A DNA stretch of 38,567 nucleotides from Planctomycetota bacterium (GCA_016177925.1 JACOUH010000155.1:1-38567), one strand, 5' to 3'; positions 15,773-24,393 are shown, counted from the stretch's first letter. A program made the numbers and translations. The notes: generated from the sequence alone by a model not told the origin.

Positions 15773-16969
15773 TCACTTTTTCGTTTTCACCAGCCGGAAG
15801 GAGTCCATGACGATGGACTGATCGACCTTGCCGTAGGCGTCGTCGCCGCCGACGTGGCCGAACACGAAGATGCGGCCGTCGGCGGCCTGCACGCTGCGCG
15901 GGTAGTAGGCGGTGCCGGGGACCTTCAACGGGTGCCAGCTCTTGCCGGCATCGTTCGTCCAGTGGATGCCGCTGGTCGCGGCGTGCAGGATCGGCCCCTC
16001 GCGCGTGGCGAGAAGTTCCGGCTGGCCGCTGTGGGGTAGTACCGAAGGGCCGGCCTTTCCGGGGACCCAGGTGTCGCCAGCTTTCTTGAGCACTCCCTGC
16101 CAGCGCCTGGTATCAGACTCGCGCCGGAATACGCACAGCAGATCGCCGTTGGCAAGTTCCGCCACGTCGAACTCCTCAGTCCAGCCGCTCCGCTGCTCCT
16201 TGGGGACCGCGGCGAGCGGGCCTTTCCAGGTCTTGCCTTGGTCGTAAGAGACGACCAGCATCGGCTCAACCCGCTTGCTGAACTCCCTGCGGGTGTGCTT
16301 GCCTGCCGGGATGTGGGCGACGCCCAGCAGCACGATCAGCCGGCCATCGCGCAGCAGCCGAATGCGCCGCGGCCAGGTCGAGTACCTCTTGGGATCGAGC
16401 AGTACCTCGGGCTTGCCCCAGGTACGCGTGCCGTCGCTCGACCGCTGCAGGTAGCCCGTCTTGGGCAGCTGCGGGTCGTAGGGCAGATAGAAACCAAAGA
16501 CCCCGCGGATCACTGTGCCATCGGCCAGCGCCGTCTCGGCCTCCCCCGAGACCCCATTCATGCAGGTCTTGAAGGGGTCAGCGCTCACCTGTTTCCAGGT
16601 CTTCCCCGCGTCGGCCGAGCGGAGGTGGACGTTCCTCATCTCAAGTCCCGTCATGTCGTAGCCAGGTGCCCCTGGGGGGGGCCAGTTCAGCTTTTCCTGC
16701 ACGTCCTTCGGGGCCTTGGGCCGGCCCTGGACGGAGCCGGTCGCCTGCGTGAAGCTGGTCATGAGTCTGCCGTCCGGCATCGTCCAGGCGCCGACCCAAC
16801 TCGTGAAGCCGGGCTTCTGCGGCGAGTGGTAGATGGTCTGCCGCTTGTGCTCGACGGCGGCGAACTCGTCGGCACTCGCGCGCATGCCGGTCGCGAGCAA
16901 CGCCACGGCGGTCACAACCCGCCAGGGGAGCATTGAGCTTGCGTGAGTGTTTGCTCGGTTGGTGATCAT
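15773..16969 (-). CDS. Secreted sialidase-like (BNR/Asp-box) six-bladed propeller protein
   Basis: This encodes 398 aa from the ATG at 16969; a second ATG 12 codons later directly precedes the hydrophobic signal MLPWRVVTAVALLATGMRAS and is an alternative start. Four Asp-box motifs are visible: SADAGKTW, SSDGTRTW, SYDQGKTW and TNDAGKSW. An early strand region GAWTMPDGRLMTSFTQATG and RRIRLLRDGRLIVLLG are typical of exo-alpha-sialidase-like proteins. Sialidase catalysis needs an Arg triad, Tyr and Glu, which I cannot assign with confidence, so a non-sialidase glycan hydrolase or binding role is equally possible. It lies between the M24 gene (98 bases upstream) and the 14298 gene. It is probably periplasmic or secreted. 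Confidence 0.85.
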   Translation of the reverse strand: MITNRANTHASSMLPWRVVTAVALLATGMRASADEFAAVEHKRQTIYHSPQKPGFTSWVGAWTMPDGRLMTSFTQATGSVQGRPKAPKDVQEKLNWPPPGAPGYDMTGLEMRNVHLRSADAGKTWKQVSADPFKTCMNGVSGEAETALADGTVIRGVFGFYLPYDPQLPKTGYLQRSSDGTRTWGKPEVLLDPKRYSTWPRRIRLLRDGRLIVLLGVAHIPAGKHTRREFSKRVEPMLVVSYDQGKTWKGPLAAVPKEQRSGWTEEFDVAELANGDLLCVFRRESDTRRWQGVLKKAGDTWVPGKAGPSVLPHSGQPELLATREGPILHAATSGIHWTNDAGKSWHPLKVPGTAYYPRSVQAADGRIFVFGHVGGDDAYGKVDQSIVMDSFRLVKTKK

Positions 16970-17024
16970 CTTGGACTCGAGTCTTGGGTTGCCTGATTCT
17001 TGAGTGATTTCAACTTCCGTCGTC

Positions 17025-17052
17025 CCGCAGGAGCGAATCCTCGCTCCTGCGG
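17025..17052. terminator. Hairpin after the M24 gene
   Basis: The perfect inverted repeat CCGCAGGAGCGA-ATCC-TCGCTCCTGCGG lies 15 bases past the stop of the leftward M24 gene. Its stem is strong, but the following sequence lacks a U-run, so an intrinsic terminator is only possible; a dispersed repeat or mRNA-stabilising hairpin fits equally well. Confidence 0.45.
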
Positions 17053-17067
17053 CGTCCACGGATCGCC

Positions 17068-18357
17068 TTACTGACGAAAGAGCTTGCGCGGCAGGCTGGT
17101 CAGCACCTCGCACCCCTTTTCGGTGATCAGCACCGTTTCGCTGCACGTCATGCCGATCTGCAGGGGGTCGCGGATCGACGTGCTGCAATGGAAGACCATG
17201 CCCGGCTTCAGTTCCGCCTTGCCTCCTTTGGACACTTCAATGTCATCGCAGTCGCCCCACTCGGGCGGGAACCCCAGGCCGATCGAGTACGCATAGATCC
17301 CGTGCCAGACCCACCCCTTGGGGAGCGGGCCCAGCGCCTTCTCCGACAGCGCGGCGAGATCCCCCGCGGTCGCCCCAGGCTTCAAGTTGTTGATCGAAGT
17401 GTTCACGCTGCGCAGGCACATCGCGAACATGCGCTCCATTTTTTCCGTGGGCGGACCAACGACGGCAGTGCGCATGAGGGGGCTGCTGTAGCGGTTGACG
17501 CAGGCCCCCAACTCCATGAACACCGGGTCGCCCCGCCGGATCGAAACGCGGTGGAAGGTCGAGTGCGGCACGCCCGAGCGCCGGCCGACCGTGACAATCG
17601 GCTGGTAGCAACAATACTCGCTCCCCGCGCGAAACATTCGTTCCGCCGCCACGGCAGCGATGGCATTGTCCGTAACTCCTTCGCGCACGGCATCGAGGGC
17701 GGCCCGCATGGCGGCGCTGCTGATGCGGGCCGCTTCGCGGAGGTAGGCAATCTCCGCCGGCGACTTGACGGCTGCCACGGCCGGGACCAGGTTCGTGGCA
17801 TCGACCAGCCTGGCCTTGGGAACCGCTTGTCGAAGCCGCAGGTAATCCTGGGCGCTCAGCGAGGAGAGCACGCCCATCTCGACGCCCAGCGTTTTCTTGT
17901 CCAGTTTCTGGGATTGAAGCAACTGGCAGGTGGCGTCGATCGGGTCGGCGCCGAGGGCATACGTTTCTGTTTGTTCCAGCCAGGACGAAAGCTGGGCGTT
18001 ATGGCTTTCAAAATCCTGGGCGAGCAGGACCGGGTCGCCGGAGGCCGGGACCAGGCACAGCCAGTATTTGTGGACCGCGATGCTCTCCACCCCGGTGAGG
18101 TAACAGACGCTGGCCATGTTATGGACTAACAAGGCCTCCAGCCCTCGGTGGGACATCTCTTTCTGAACCTTGCCCACCCGCTCGCGATACTCGGCCACGG
18201 AAAAAGCCAGGCGTTTCACGGTAGCCTCCTTGGCCCGTTGCTCTTGTGCCACCGCGGAGTCGATGCCGCGCAGGACGGCAGGCCCCGCCAGCGAGCCGCT
18301 CAGCGCCGCTGCACCGAGAAAGGTCCGCCGCGCGATCCCTTTGTCGTTGCCACGCAT
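17068..18357 (-). CDS. Tat-exported M24 (creatinase/ectoine-hydrolase-like) pita-bread hydrolase
   Basis: This encodes 429 aa from the ATG at 18357 (Shine-Dalgarno AAGGGGGA). It has a twin-arginine signal (IARRTFLGAAALSGSLAG), a creatinase N-terminal domain (EYRERVGKVQKEMSHRGLEALLV) and a C-terminal M24 domain (KSPAEIAYLREAARIS, GVPHSTFHRVSIRRGDPVFM, PGMVFHCSTSIRD). In metal-dependent M24 peptidases the segment after RGD reads DxG...SDxTRT; here it reads MELGACVNRYSSPLMRT, so both Asp ligands are missing. This matches the metal-free creatinase and DoeA (ectoine hydrolase) branch, which uses a His (here probably in PHSTFHR) to cleave C-N bonds. The ATG fits the Tat signal; the frame is open upstream. 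A degraded copy of its 5' end is at 22121-22245. The substrate is unknown, perhaps a small N-containing solute. Confidence 0.88.
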   Translation of the reverse strand: MRGNDKGIARRTFLGAAALSGSLAGPAVLRGIDSAVAQEQRAKEATVKRLAFSVAEYRERVGKVQKEMSHRGLEALLVHNMASVCYLTGVESIAVHKYWLCLVPASGDPVLLAQDFESHNAQLSSWLEQTETYALGADPIDATCQLLQSQKLDKKTLGVEMGVLSSLSAQDYLRLRQAVPKARLVDATNLVPAVAAVKSPAEIAYLREAARISSAAMRAALDAVREGVTDNAIAAVAAERMFRAGSEYCCYQPIVTVGRRSGVPHSTFHRVSIRRGDPVFMELGACVNRYSSPLMRTAVVGPPTEKMERMFAMCLRSVNTSINNLKPGATAGDLAALSEKALGPLPKGWVWHGIYAYSIGLGFPPEWGDCDDIEVSKGGKAELKPGMVFHCSTSIRDPLQIGMTCSETVLITEKGCEVLTSLPRKLFRQ

Positions 18358-18469
18358 GGGTTCCCCCTTAGGGCGAAAAACGCAGGAAAGCTGCTGCGGA
18401 CAGGAGGAAGCATCAGAGGGAAGGTGGGCTCGGTCCATCGGGCAATGATCCTCGGCCTACGGTCTCGAT

Positions 18470-21400
18470 TTAGTTCTGTCCTTCCTCCACCAGCCGGGCC
18501 ACCGCCCACTTGCGAACGTCGGCGTTCTTCTTCTGCCCAGCCGCCTGGGCCAGGGCGACCTTGACCTCGCCGGGGGCCAGGGCCTTGAGGGCTTTCAGGG
18601 CGGCCGTCTTGCCGCCGCCGGCCGCGGTGTCGAACGTCTTCGGATCCCAGGTCTCGTCGGCGATGCGCTTCTTCAGGGCAGGCACGGCGGCCTTGTCTCC
18701 CTGCACCTTCAGCTCCACCGCGGCCCAGTAGCGCTGCTCGGTGTACTTCGAGAACAGGGCCCGGGTCAGCGGCTCTGTCGCCTCGTCGAAGGCGAGGTCG
18801 CGGAGGGCCTTGAGGGCAGCGGCCTTGCCCCCGCCAACCGGGTCCGGGTCGATGTTGCTGTACTCCCGCGCGTACCAGAGTTCGTCCGCCACCCGCTCCT
18901 TCAGGGCGGGCAGGGCGGCCCGGTCCTTGTGCCGCCCCAGCTCCTCGGCCGCCCAGCGGCGCATGGCGTAATGACTGCCGCCCAGCGCCTTGCTCAGCGC
19001 GGCCGTTACCTGCTCGGGGGCCAGCTCGCGCAGCAGAACGAGGGCGGTTGCCTTGCCGCCCCACTCGGGGTCGTGGTCGCCGCGGTAGTTCGTCTGATAC
19101 CAGGTCTGCATCGCCACCAGTTCGCGCAGGGCCGGCACCACTTTCTTGCGGTCCTCCTGAGAGGCCAGCTCGCGGGCCGCCCAGCGGCGCATGTGGCCCT
19201 CCTTGCCCTTGAGGGCGACGACAAGGGCGCTGGTGACCTGCTCCGGGGCCAGCGCCCGCAGGGCGCGCAGGGCGGCCGTCTTGCCCCCTGCCTCCGGGTC
19301 CTCCACGCCGATGATCCACGGGTTGAACCAGACGTTGTCCTCCACCCGCCTGCGCAGGGCGGCGACGGCCGAGCGGTCCCGCAGCTTTTCCAGGCCCTCC
19401 GCCGCCGTCTTGCGCACGCCGGGATCGCTGTCACCCAGCAGCTTGCACAGGGCCGGCACGGCAGTCCGGTCCTTGAGGGTGGCGAGACCCGAGGCGGCCT
19501 CCTTGCGCACGGAGGGGTCCTTGTCCTCGACCAGCGGCAGGATGGCCTGTACCGCCTCCGACGGCTTCACGCTGCCACCCGGTGGGTCGGCTGCGGCGTG
19601 CGCCCGCGGCCCGGCCAGCGCCAGCTGGAGGGACTTGCCATCGTTGGCGCGCGTCACCGAGAACGACTCGCGCTCCTCGTCGGTGCCCCGCCGCAGCACC
19701 AGGACGTGGTTGCCCGGCAGCAGGTGCAGGGGCTTTTCCAGCTCCTCAAAGGACACCTTGCGGCCATCCAGCAGCACCTCCAGGGCGGGGTCGTTCCGGT
19801 CGACGGCGGGCAGCTTCAACGTCACCGTGACGCGGCGGTAGTCGTGCAGGGCCACCGGGACACTCTTGCCCCCGTCGTCGGCTTTGACAGCGAAGACATT
19901 GCTCTCGACTTCCGTGCCGCTGCGCTTGACGACCAGGACGTGCATTCCCGGCCGCAGTGCCAGCTTGTCCCGCAGCTGGGCGAGCGGCACTGCCTTGCCG
20001 TCCAGGAAGAACGTCAGCTCCTCCTCCCTCTCGTCCACCTTGATGCCCGCCAGGCTCACCGCCACTTCCTTTTTCTCGACGCTCTCATCGGGCAGCACCC
20101 GGACTGTCTCACCGTTGTCGTCGCGGCCGACGTGGAAGACGCGCTCCTCGACCACCTCGTCACCGCGCTTGACAACCAGCCGGTTCTCGCCGACTGGCAG
20201 TTCGACCTCCCCGCGCAGCTGGTCCGGGCTGACTGGCTCGCCGTTGAGGATGAACACCACGTTGGTCGTGTTGACCTGGACATTGAGGTTGGTGAGGTGG
20301 AGATCGCCGAGACGGACGCTGACGCGGTTCTCCACCGGCGCCGGCTCCTGCCTGACGATGAGAAAGACGACCACCCCCAGCAGAGCGAGGAAGGCTGCGG
20401 CAGCCGCCCCGGCCCACACTGCCACGGACCGCCGGGGCGGGCGGTCCAGGCGGGCCAGCAACTGGGCCATCAGTTCCGTAGCCTGCGCCGGCGAGCCGGG
20501 AGCGTCAGCGACCGGAGGCGAGCCGGGAGCGTCAACGACCGAAACCGTGATTCCCGCGTCCCGTGCCGGCACGGGATGCGCCGGCTCCTCGCCGAGGTAG
20601 GCGGCCAGGGCGGCAGCGAACGCATCCATCGAGGCGAAACGCGCCCGGGCGTCCTTGGCCATCGCCTTCCGGCAAACGGCCTCCAGGGCGGGGTCGAGGT
20701 CCGGCCGGTGTCGGGAGGGCGGGGCCGGCTCGCGGCCCAGCACGTCGGCGAAGATCTGCCCGACCGTGCCGCTGAAGGGCAGCCTGCCCGTCAACAGCTC
20801 GTAGAGGATGACGCCCAGGCTGTAGACGTCCGAGGCCGGGCCCACCGCCGCGACGTCACCGCGGACCTGCTCGGGCGCCATGTAGGCCGGCGTCCCCATC
20901 ACCTGCCCGGCGGATGTCAGGCGCGGGTCCTCGCCGCTATCCCGCCGCGCCAGCCCGAAGTCCATGATGACCGGCTCGTGCCGGGGCGTGACCATGACGT
21001 TGGCCGGTTTGAGGTCGCGATGCACGACCCCCTTCTGGTGCGCCTCCTGCATGGCCAGGGCCAACTTCTGCACCAGGGCAGCCACCTGCCGCTGGGGGAG
21101 CGGCCCGCCGCCGCGGAGCAGGTCCGACAGCGGCCGGCCCTCGACAAAGGGCATTGTCAGGTAGTGGATACCACCGACCTCGTCCACGTCGAAGACGGGG
21201 CAGAGGTTGGGGTGGTTGAACGCCGAGGCGGCGCGGGCCTCGCGATAGAAGCGCTCGCGGCCTTCCAGGTCGCCGGTCAGTCGGGCGCTGGGCACCTTGA
21301 CGGCCACCTGGCGGTCGAGCCGCGTATCGTGGGCAAGGTAGACGCTGCCCATTCCGCCCTGGCCCAGTTTCTTGAGGATGCGGTAGCGGCCGAACTGCTC

Positions 21401-21910
21401 CGGCAAGTCGCCGGCCGCCCCGCCAGCGACGTCGAGCAGCGGCGGCGCCTGGCTGGGCTGCCGCGTCGGCAGCACGAGCGGTGTCTCCGCGAGCGGCGCC
21501 CCGGGCGTCGTCGCCGGCGGCTCGTTCAGCGTCTCTGCGGCGGGCAGCAGGGCGGCCTGGGCCGGGAAGCGGCGGCGGTAATCGTCGAAGTCGACCGCGT
21601 CTCCGCGCGTCCGCCGCACCTCGTACTCTGTCCCAACCAAGTCGGCCGGCACCCCGTCCCGGCCGCCCAACTCCGGGTAGGCCTTCAGGTACTCCTCGAC
21701 CAGGACCGTCTGCCCGCGCCCCCAGCGCTTGCGCAGGTCGACTTTGATCATCTCGACGAGGATGGCCCGGCGGGCCGAGCTCTCCGGCACCTGCCGGGCC
21801 TGCTCGGCCAGGAGGGTCGGCGTCCAGCCTTGCTCGAAGGTCCGGAGCCACTCGCTCAGGGCCCGACGGTAGTCCTCGGGTAGACTGTCCAGCTGTGTTG
21901 CTATTCTCAT
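18470..21910 (-). CDS. Membrane Ser/Thr protein kinase with PEGA-like and HEAT repeats
   Basis: This encodes 1,146 aa from the ATG at 21910, preceded by GCGGAGGTGG. After a helical N-terminal region (1-170) comes a complete kinase domain: KLGQGGMGSV (181-190), Lys205, HRDLKPAN (298-305), DFG (317-319), GTPAYMAPEQ (339-348) and DVYSLGVILYELLTG. A Pro-rich linker and one transmembrane helix (about 497-519) follow. Outside lie three related repeats of about 75 residues, each ending in a turn like FxLDGKAVxxxxL followed by LxPGxHxLVVKR (PEGA-like). The C-terminal third consists of HEAT/PBS-lyase-type repeats (DPSVRKEAASGLATLKDRTAVPALCKLL and five more), often bound to protein partners. The longer frame to 22012 is a palindromic repeat and was not used. 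It is 112 bases upstream of the M24 gene on the same strand. Confidence 0.93.
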   Translation of the reverse strand: MRIATQLDSLPEDYRRALSEWLRTFEQGWTPTLLAEQARQVPESSARRAILVEMIKVDLRKRWGRGQTVLVEEYLKAYPELGGRDGVPADLVGTEYEVRRTRGDAVDFDDYRRRFPAQAALLPAAETLNEPPATTPGAPLAETPLVLPTRQPSQAPPLLDVAGGAAGDLPEQFGRYRILKKLGQGGMGSVYLAHDTRLDRQVAVKVPSARLTGDLEGRERFYREARAASAFNHPNLCPVFDVDEVGGIHYLTMPFVEGRPLSDLLRGGGPLPQRQVAALVQKLALAMQEAHQKGVVHRDLKPANVMVTPRHEPVIMDFGLARRDSGEDPRLTSAGQVMGTPAYMAPEQVRGDVAAVGPASDVYSLGVILYELLTGRLPFSGTVGQIFADVLGREPAPPSRHRPDLDPALEAVCRKAMAKDARARFASMDAFAAALAAYLGEEPAHPVPARDAGITVSVVDAPGSPPVADAPGSPAQATELMAQLLARLDRPPRRSVAVWAGAAAAAFLALLGVVVFLIVRQEPAPVENRVSVRLGDLHLTNLNVQVNTTNVVFILNGEPVSPDQLRGEVELPVGENRLVVKRGDEVVEERVFHVGRDDNGETVRVLPDESVEKKEVAVSLAGIKVDEREEELTFFLDGKAVPLAQLRDKLALRPGMHVLVVKRSGTEVESNVFAVKADDGGKSVPVALHDYRRVTVTLKLPAVDRNDPALEVLLDGRKVSFEELEKPLHLLPGNHVLVLRRGTDEERESFSVTRANDGKSLQLALAGPRAHAAADPPGGSVKPSEAVQAILPLVEDKDPSVRKEAASGLATLKDRTAVPALCKLLGDSDPGVRKTAAEGLEKLRDRSAVAALRRRVEDNVWFNPWIIGVEDPEAGGKTAALRALRALAPEQVTSALVVALKGKEGHMRRWAARELASQEDRKKVVPALRELVAMQTWYQTNYRGDHDPEWGGKATALVLLRELAPEQVTAALSKALGGSHYAMRRWAAEELGRHKDRAALPALKERVADELWYAREYSNIDPDPVGGGKAAALKALRDLAFDEATEPLTRALFSKYTEQRYWAAVELKVQGDKAAVPALKKRIADETWDPKTFDTAAGGGKTAALKALKALAPGEVKVALAQAAGQKKNADVRKWAVARLVEEGQN

Positions 21911-21937
21911 GACCACCTCCGCTGATTCGGGCGTGAT

Positions 21938-22022
21938 GCGGGGCGAGTTGACACAAGCCCCAAGCGCCAGCGCGGGGACGGCCCCGTCGCTTGCGCTCCG
22001 GGCTTGTGTCAACTCGCCCCGC
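21938..22022. repeat. Dispersed palindrome of the ACACAAGCCC...GGGCTTGTGT type, copy 2 with long arms
   Basis: Arms GCGGGGCGAGTTGACACAAG... and ...CTTGTGTCAACTCGCCCCGC form an almost perfect 23-base stem; a second stem forms inside around GCGGGGACGGCCCCGTCGC. It lies just upstream of the kinase start (21910). The core matches the element at 8952-9017. Confidence 0.8.
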
Positions 22023-22028
22023 GTTGAG

Positions 22029-22065
22029 TATAATTCGGGCGTGACGCGGCTCCGAACGAATTATA
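22029..22065. repeat. AT-rich inverted repeat TATAATTCG...CGAATTATA
   Basis: Nine-base perfect inverted arms lie 19 bases apart in otherwise GC-rich DNA, between the large palindrome and the M24 remnant. TATAAT could also be a -10 element reading into the kinase gene. No clear -35 was seen. Confidence 0.5.
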
Positions 22066-22237
22066 GGCTCGCTGAGTTTCGCGAGGCTTGTCGTTGAAGA
22101 CGGGCGTCGTGCGGTCGTCGCTCGTGTGCCCCCGCGGAGTCGATGCCGCGCGGGATGGCAGACTCCGCCAGCGAGGCGCTCAGCGCAGCCGCACCGAGAA
22201 ATGTCCGCCACGCGATCCCTTTGTCGTTACCACTCAT
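22061..22237 (-). pseudogene. Remnant of an M24 paralogue: signal-peptide region only
   Basis: From the ATG at 22237 this reads MSGNDKGIAWRTFLGAAALS, then stays related through SAIPRGIDSAGA, and stops at 22061 after 58 codons. It matches the first 39 residues of the M24 protein at 17068-18357. By eye, bases 22121-22250 against 18241-18370 differ at 15 of 130 positions with no gaps. The second Arg of the Tat motif is now Trp, so export through Tat would fail even if it were translated. Beyond residue 40 the similarity disappears. The start is 11 bases after the stop of the YdjM-like gene. Confidence 0.8.
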
Positions 22238-22248
22238 GGGTTCCGCCT

Positions 22249-22923
22249 TCAGGAACTGTGAGCCGCCGCGATGACGCAGGCAAACAGCGCCGCGATGGTC
22301 ACGATCAAGTAACTCTTGCGGATGAGCTTTCCTTCCCGGTCGGACCAGGTCGCCGTTGCTCGGGTGCCAAACCATTTCTGCAGCACCCGGCAAAACTCGG
22401 CGTCCATGCGCAGCGACACGAACTCGAACCATGTCCGATTCAGCCGGACCGCAATATACAACCAGCCCGCGAAGCCGCCGAGCGTGACCAGCAGGTTCGG
22501 CCAGGAGTCGAGCGGCCACTGCCACGGATTCCAGTACCACGGCGGACCGACGAACTTCCCCCCTTCCTGGCGTCCTATCAGCGGATAGAAATAGGGGAGA
22601 ACCCACGGCTGCGTGTCCCACGGCCCGCGCGAGCCGAAGTAGTCACAGGCCAGGTGCAAGTGCCAGTTGAGCACGCACAACACCACGCACCGTAGCCGAT
22701 CCTTTGTCGCCAGGGCGACGAGCACCGTCCAGCCGAGACACGCGAACACATTGTGGAACAGGACGTGGTGATACGTCAGGTAAGCTTCGTCGCTGAACAA
22801 CAGCCCCAGGCCATCGAGGTCGGGAAGCACGCCACCCAGGAAGACGAGCAGACGGTCGCGGCGCGTCAGCGGCACGACGTTCGCCGTCCACCAGCCGATT
22901 AGCGCGTGCGTCCCCGGTGCCAT
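22249..22923 (-). CDS. YdjM-like membrane-bound metal-dependent hydrolase
   Basis: This encodes 224 aa from the ATG at 22923. The N-terminal half carries the family pattern: His6 in GTHALIGWW, GGVLPDLDGLG (30-40), and a His cluster YHHVLFHNVF (51-60), spread over several hydrophobic helices. WHLHLACDYFGSRGPWDT adds further possible metal ligands, and a final helix (SYLIVTIAALFACVIAAA) closes the protein. Members of PF04307 are small polytopic inner-membrane proteins with zinc-like ligands, related to phospholipase C folds; their substrates are poorly known. It sits 31 bases downstream of the DUF1501 gene stop on the same strand. Family assignment is likely; activity is uncertain. Confidence 0.82.
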   Translation of the reverse strand: MAPGTHALIGWWTANVVPLTRRDRLLVFLGGVLPDLDGLGLLFSDEAYLTYHHVLFHNVFACLGWTVLVALATKDRLRCVVLCVLNWHLHLACDYFGSRGPWDTQPWVLPYFYPLIGRQEGGKFVGPPWYWNPWQWPLDSWPNLLVTLGGFAGWLYIAVRLNRTWFEFVSLRMDAEFCRVLQKWFGTRATATWSDREGKLIRKSYLIVTIAALFACVIAAAHSS

Positions 22924-22953
22924 GAGCGGAGCCTACTCTTCCTCCCGAGCCGC

Positions 22954-24393
22954 TCAGCCCTTCAGCAGGGGCGTGAGCACGCGGCCGGTGCTGAGCGGGA
23001 AGGGACGACGCAGGTGGTCGACCATCGTCTGCTCCGGGTCGAGGCCGAGGCAGTGATAGAGCGTTGCGTGGATGTCGACCGGGTCGACGGGATCGGAGGA
23101 GGGATACGCGGCGATCCGGTCGGACGAGCCGTGAACTCGCCCGCCCTGGATGCCGCCGCCGGCCAACAGCACCGACTGAGACAACCCCCAGTGATCGCGG
23201 CCGGCCTGCGGGTTGATGCGCGGCGTGCGGCCGAACTCACCCATCATCACGACCAGCGTCTGCTCCAGCAGCCCGCGCGCATCGAGGTCCTCAAGGAGGG
23301 CCGACAGTCCCTGGTCGATCATGGGCAGCAGTTCGCCTTCGAGCGCCGGGAAGTTCTTCGAGTGCGTGTCCCAGCCGTCGCAGACGGTCATCTCGTTGAA
23401 ATGGATCGCGGCCATCGGCACGCCGACCTCGGCGAGGCGACGGGCCAGCAGCAGGGCCCGGCCGAAGCGGTTCTGGCCGTAGCGCTCGCGCAGCCGCTCG
23501 GGCTCGCCGTCGAGCGAGAAGACGCGGGCCGCGCCGCCGGACGCCCCGCTGAGGACGACCGCCTGCTGGCGCAACTCGCCGCTGACCCGCGTCCCCGGCA
23601 GCGTTCGGCCGCGGTGCTCCAGGACCGACAGCAGGGCAGCGCGTCGTTCCAGGCGATCGCCGGAAACTCCCACCGGCGGACTGAGGGCCGGGATCGCTTC
23701 CGGCGTTCCGGGCTCGCCGTCGACGTTGAGGGGGTCGACGAGCGGGCCAAGGAATCCGCCGCCGCCACCACGCAGGAGACTCCGTGTTCGCTTGAACTCG
23801 CCGCGGGTGCTGCTGCGCACGGCTAACTCTGGGATGGCGACGTAACCCGGTAGACCTTCCGGCGATCGCTTGAACCGTGCCAGCACCGCTCCCAGGTGAG
23901 GGAAGTCGGTACGCTGCGGCGGGCGGACGTCGTTGTCTGCCTCGGGACGCTCGACCTGCCGGCCGGTGAGCGTGTAGTAGATCATGGGCGTGTGGTTGTG
24001 ATTGTTGTGGCTGACCGACCGCACCAGGGCATAGCGCTGGGCCAGGCGGGCCAGGCGCGGCAGGTGCTCGCAGATGCGGAGGCCTGGGACGGTCGTGGCG
24101 ATGGGCTTGAACGGGCCACGGATCTCGGGGGGAGCGTCGGGCTTGAGGTCGAATGTGTCGAGCTGAGGCGGGCCGCCCAGCAGGTAGATGAAGATGCACG
24201 ACCGCGCCGCCGCCCGCCGAGGCTCGGGAACCGGCGCCTTCGCCGCCAGCGCGGGCGACAGGAACCCGGCCACCGCCAGCCCGCCGCCGACTCGCAGGAA
24301 CTCGCGGCGACCACAGAGCGGAGCGGCCAGCCCGTCGTGAAGCGTCAGCACATCAGCACCTCCGGGCATTGCAAGGATCGATCTTTCGCTCAT
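22954..24393 (-). CDS. DUF1501 family protein (Tat-exported)
   Basis: This encodes 479 aa if started at the ATG at 24393 (MSERSILAMPGG); the ATG at 24369 is possible too. A Tat signal (CGRREFLRVGGGLAVAGFLS) leads into SCIFIYLLGGPPQLDTFDLKP, ICEHLPRLARLAQRYALVRS, CDGWDTHSKNFP, VVMMGEFGRTPRINPQAGRDHW and VLLAGGGIQGG, all standard for the family. Unlike the gene at 9061, there is no PSD1 gene beside it; its downstream neighbour is the YdjM-like gene. It was probably exported folded through Tat. The function of the family is unresolved. Upstream lies a 151-base divergent promoter region shared with the gene at 24545. Confidence 0.92.
   Translation of the reverse strand: MSERSILAMPGGADVLTLHDGLAAPLCGRREFLRVGGGLAVAGFLSPALAAKAPVPEPRRAAARSCIFIYLLGGPPQLDTFDLKPDAPPEIRGPFKPIATTVPGLRICEHLPRLARLAQRYALVRSVSHNNHNHTPMIYYTLTGRQVERPEADNDVRPPQRTDFPHLGAVLARFKRSPEGLPGYVAIPELAVRSSTRGEFKRTRSLLRGGGGGFLGPLVDPLNVDGEPGTPEAIPALSPPVGVSGDRLERRAALLSVLEHRGRTLPGTRVSGELRQQAVVLSGASGGAARVFSLDGEPERLRERYGQNRFGRALLLARRLAEVGVPMAAIHFNEMTVCDGWDTHSKNFPALEGELLPMIDQGLSALLEDLDARGLLEQTLVVMMGEFGRTPRINPQAGRDHWGLSQSVLLAGGGIQGGRVHGSSDRIAAYPSSDPVDPVDIHATLYHCLGLDPEQTMVDHLRRPFPLSTGRVLTPLLKG

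Noticed and set aside
18929-21883. Plus-strand open frame of 984 codons opposite the HEAT-repeat kinase
   Set aside because: Antisense shadow of a gene with complete kinase motifs; the translated product is rich in Arg/Gln/His and matches nothing recognisable.
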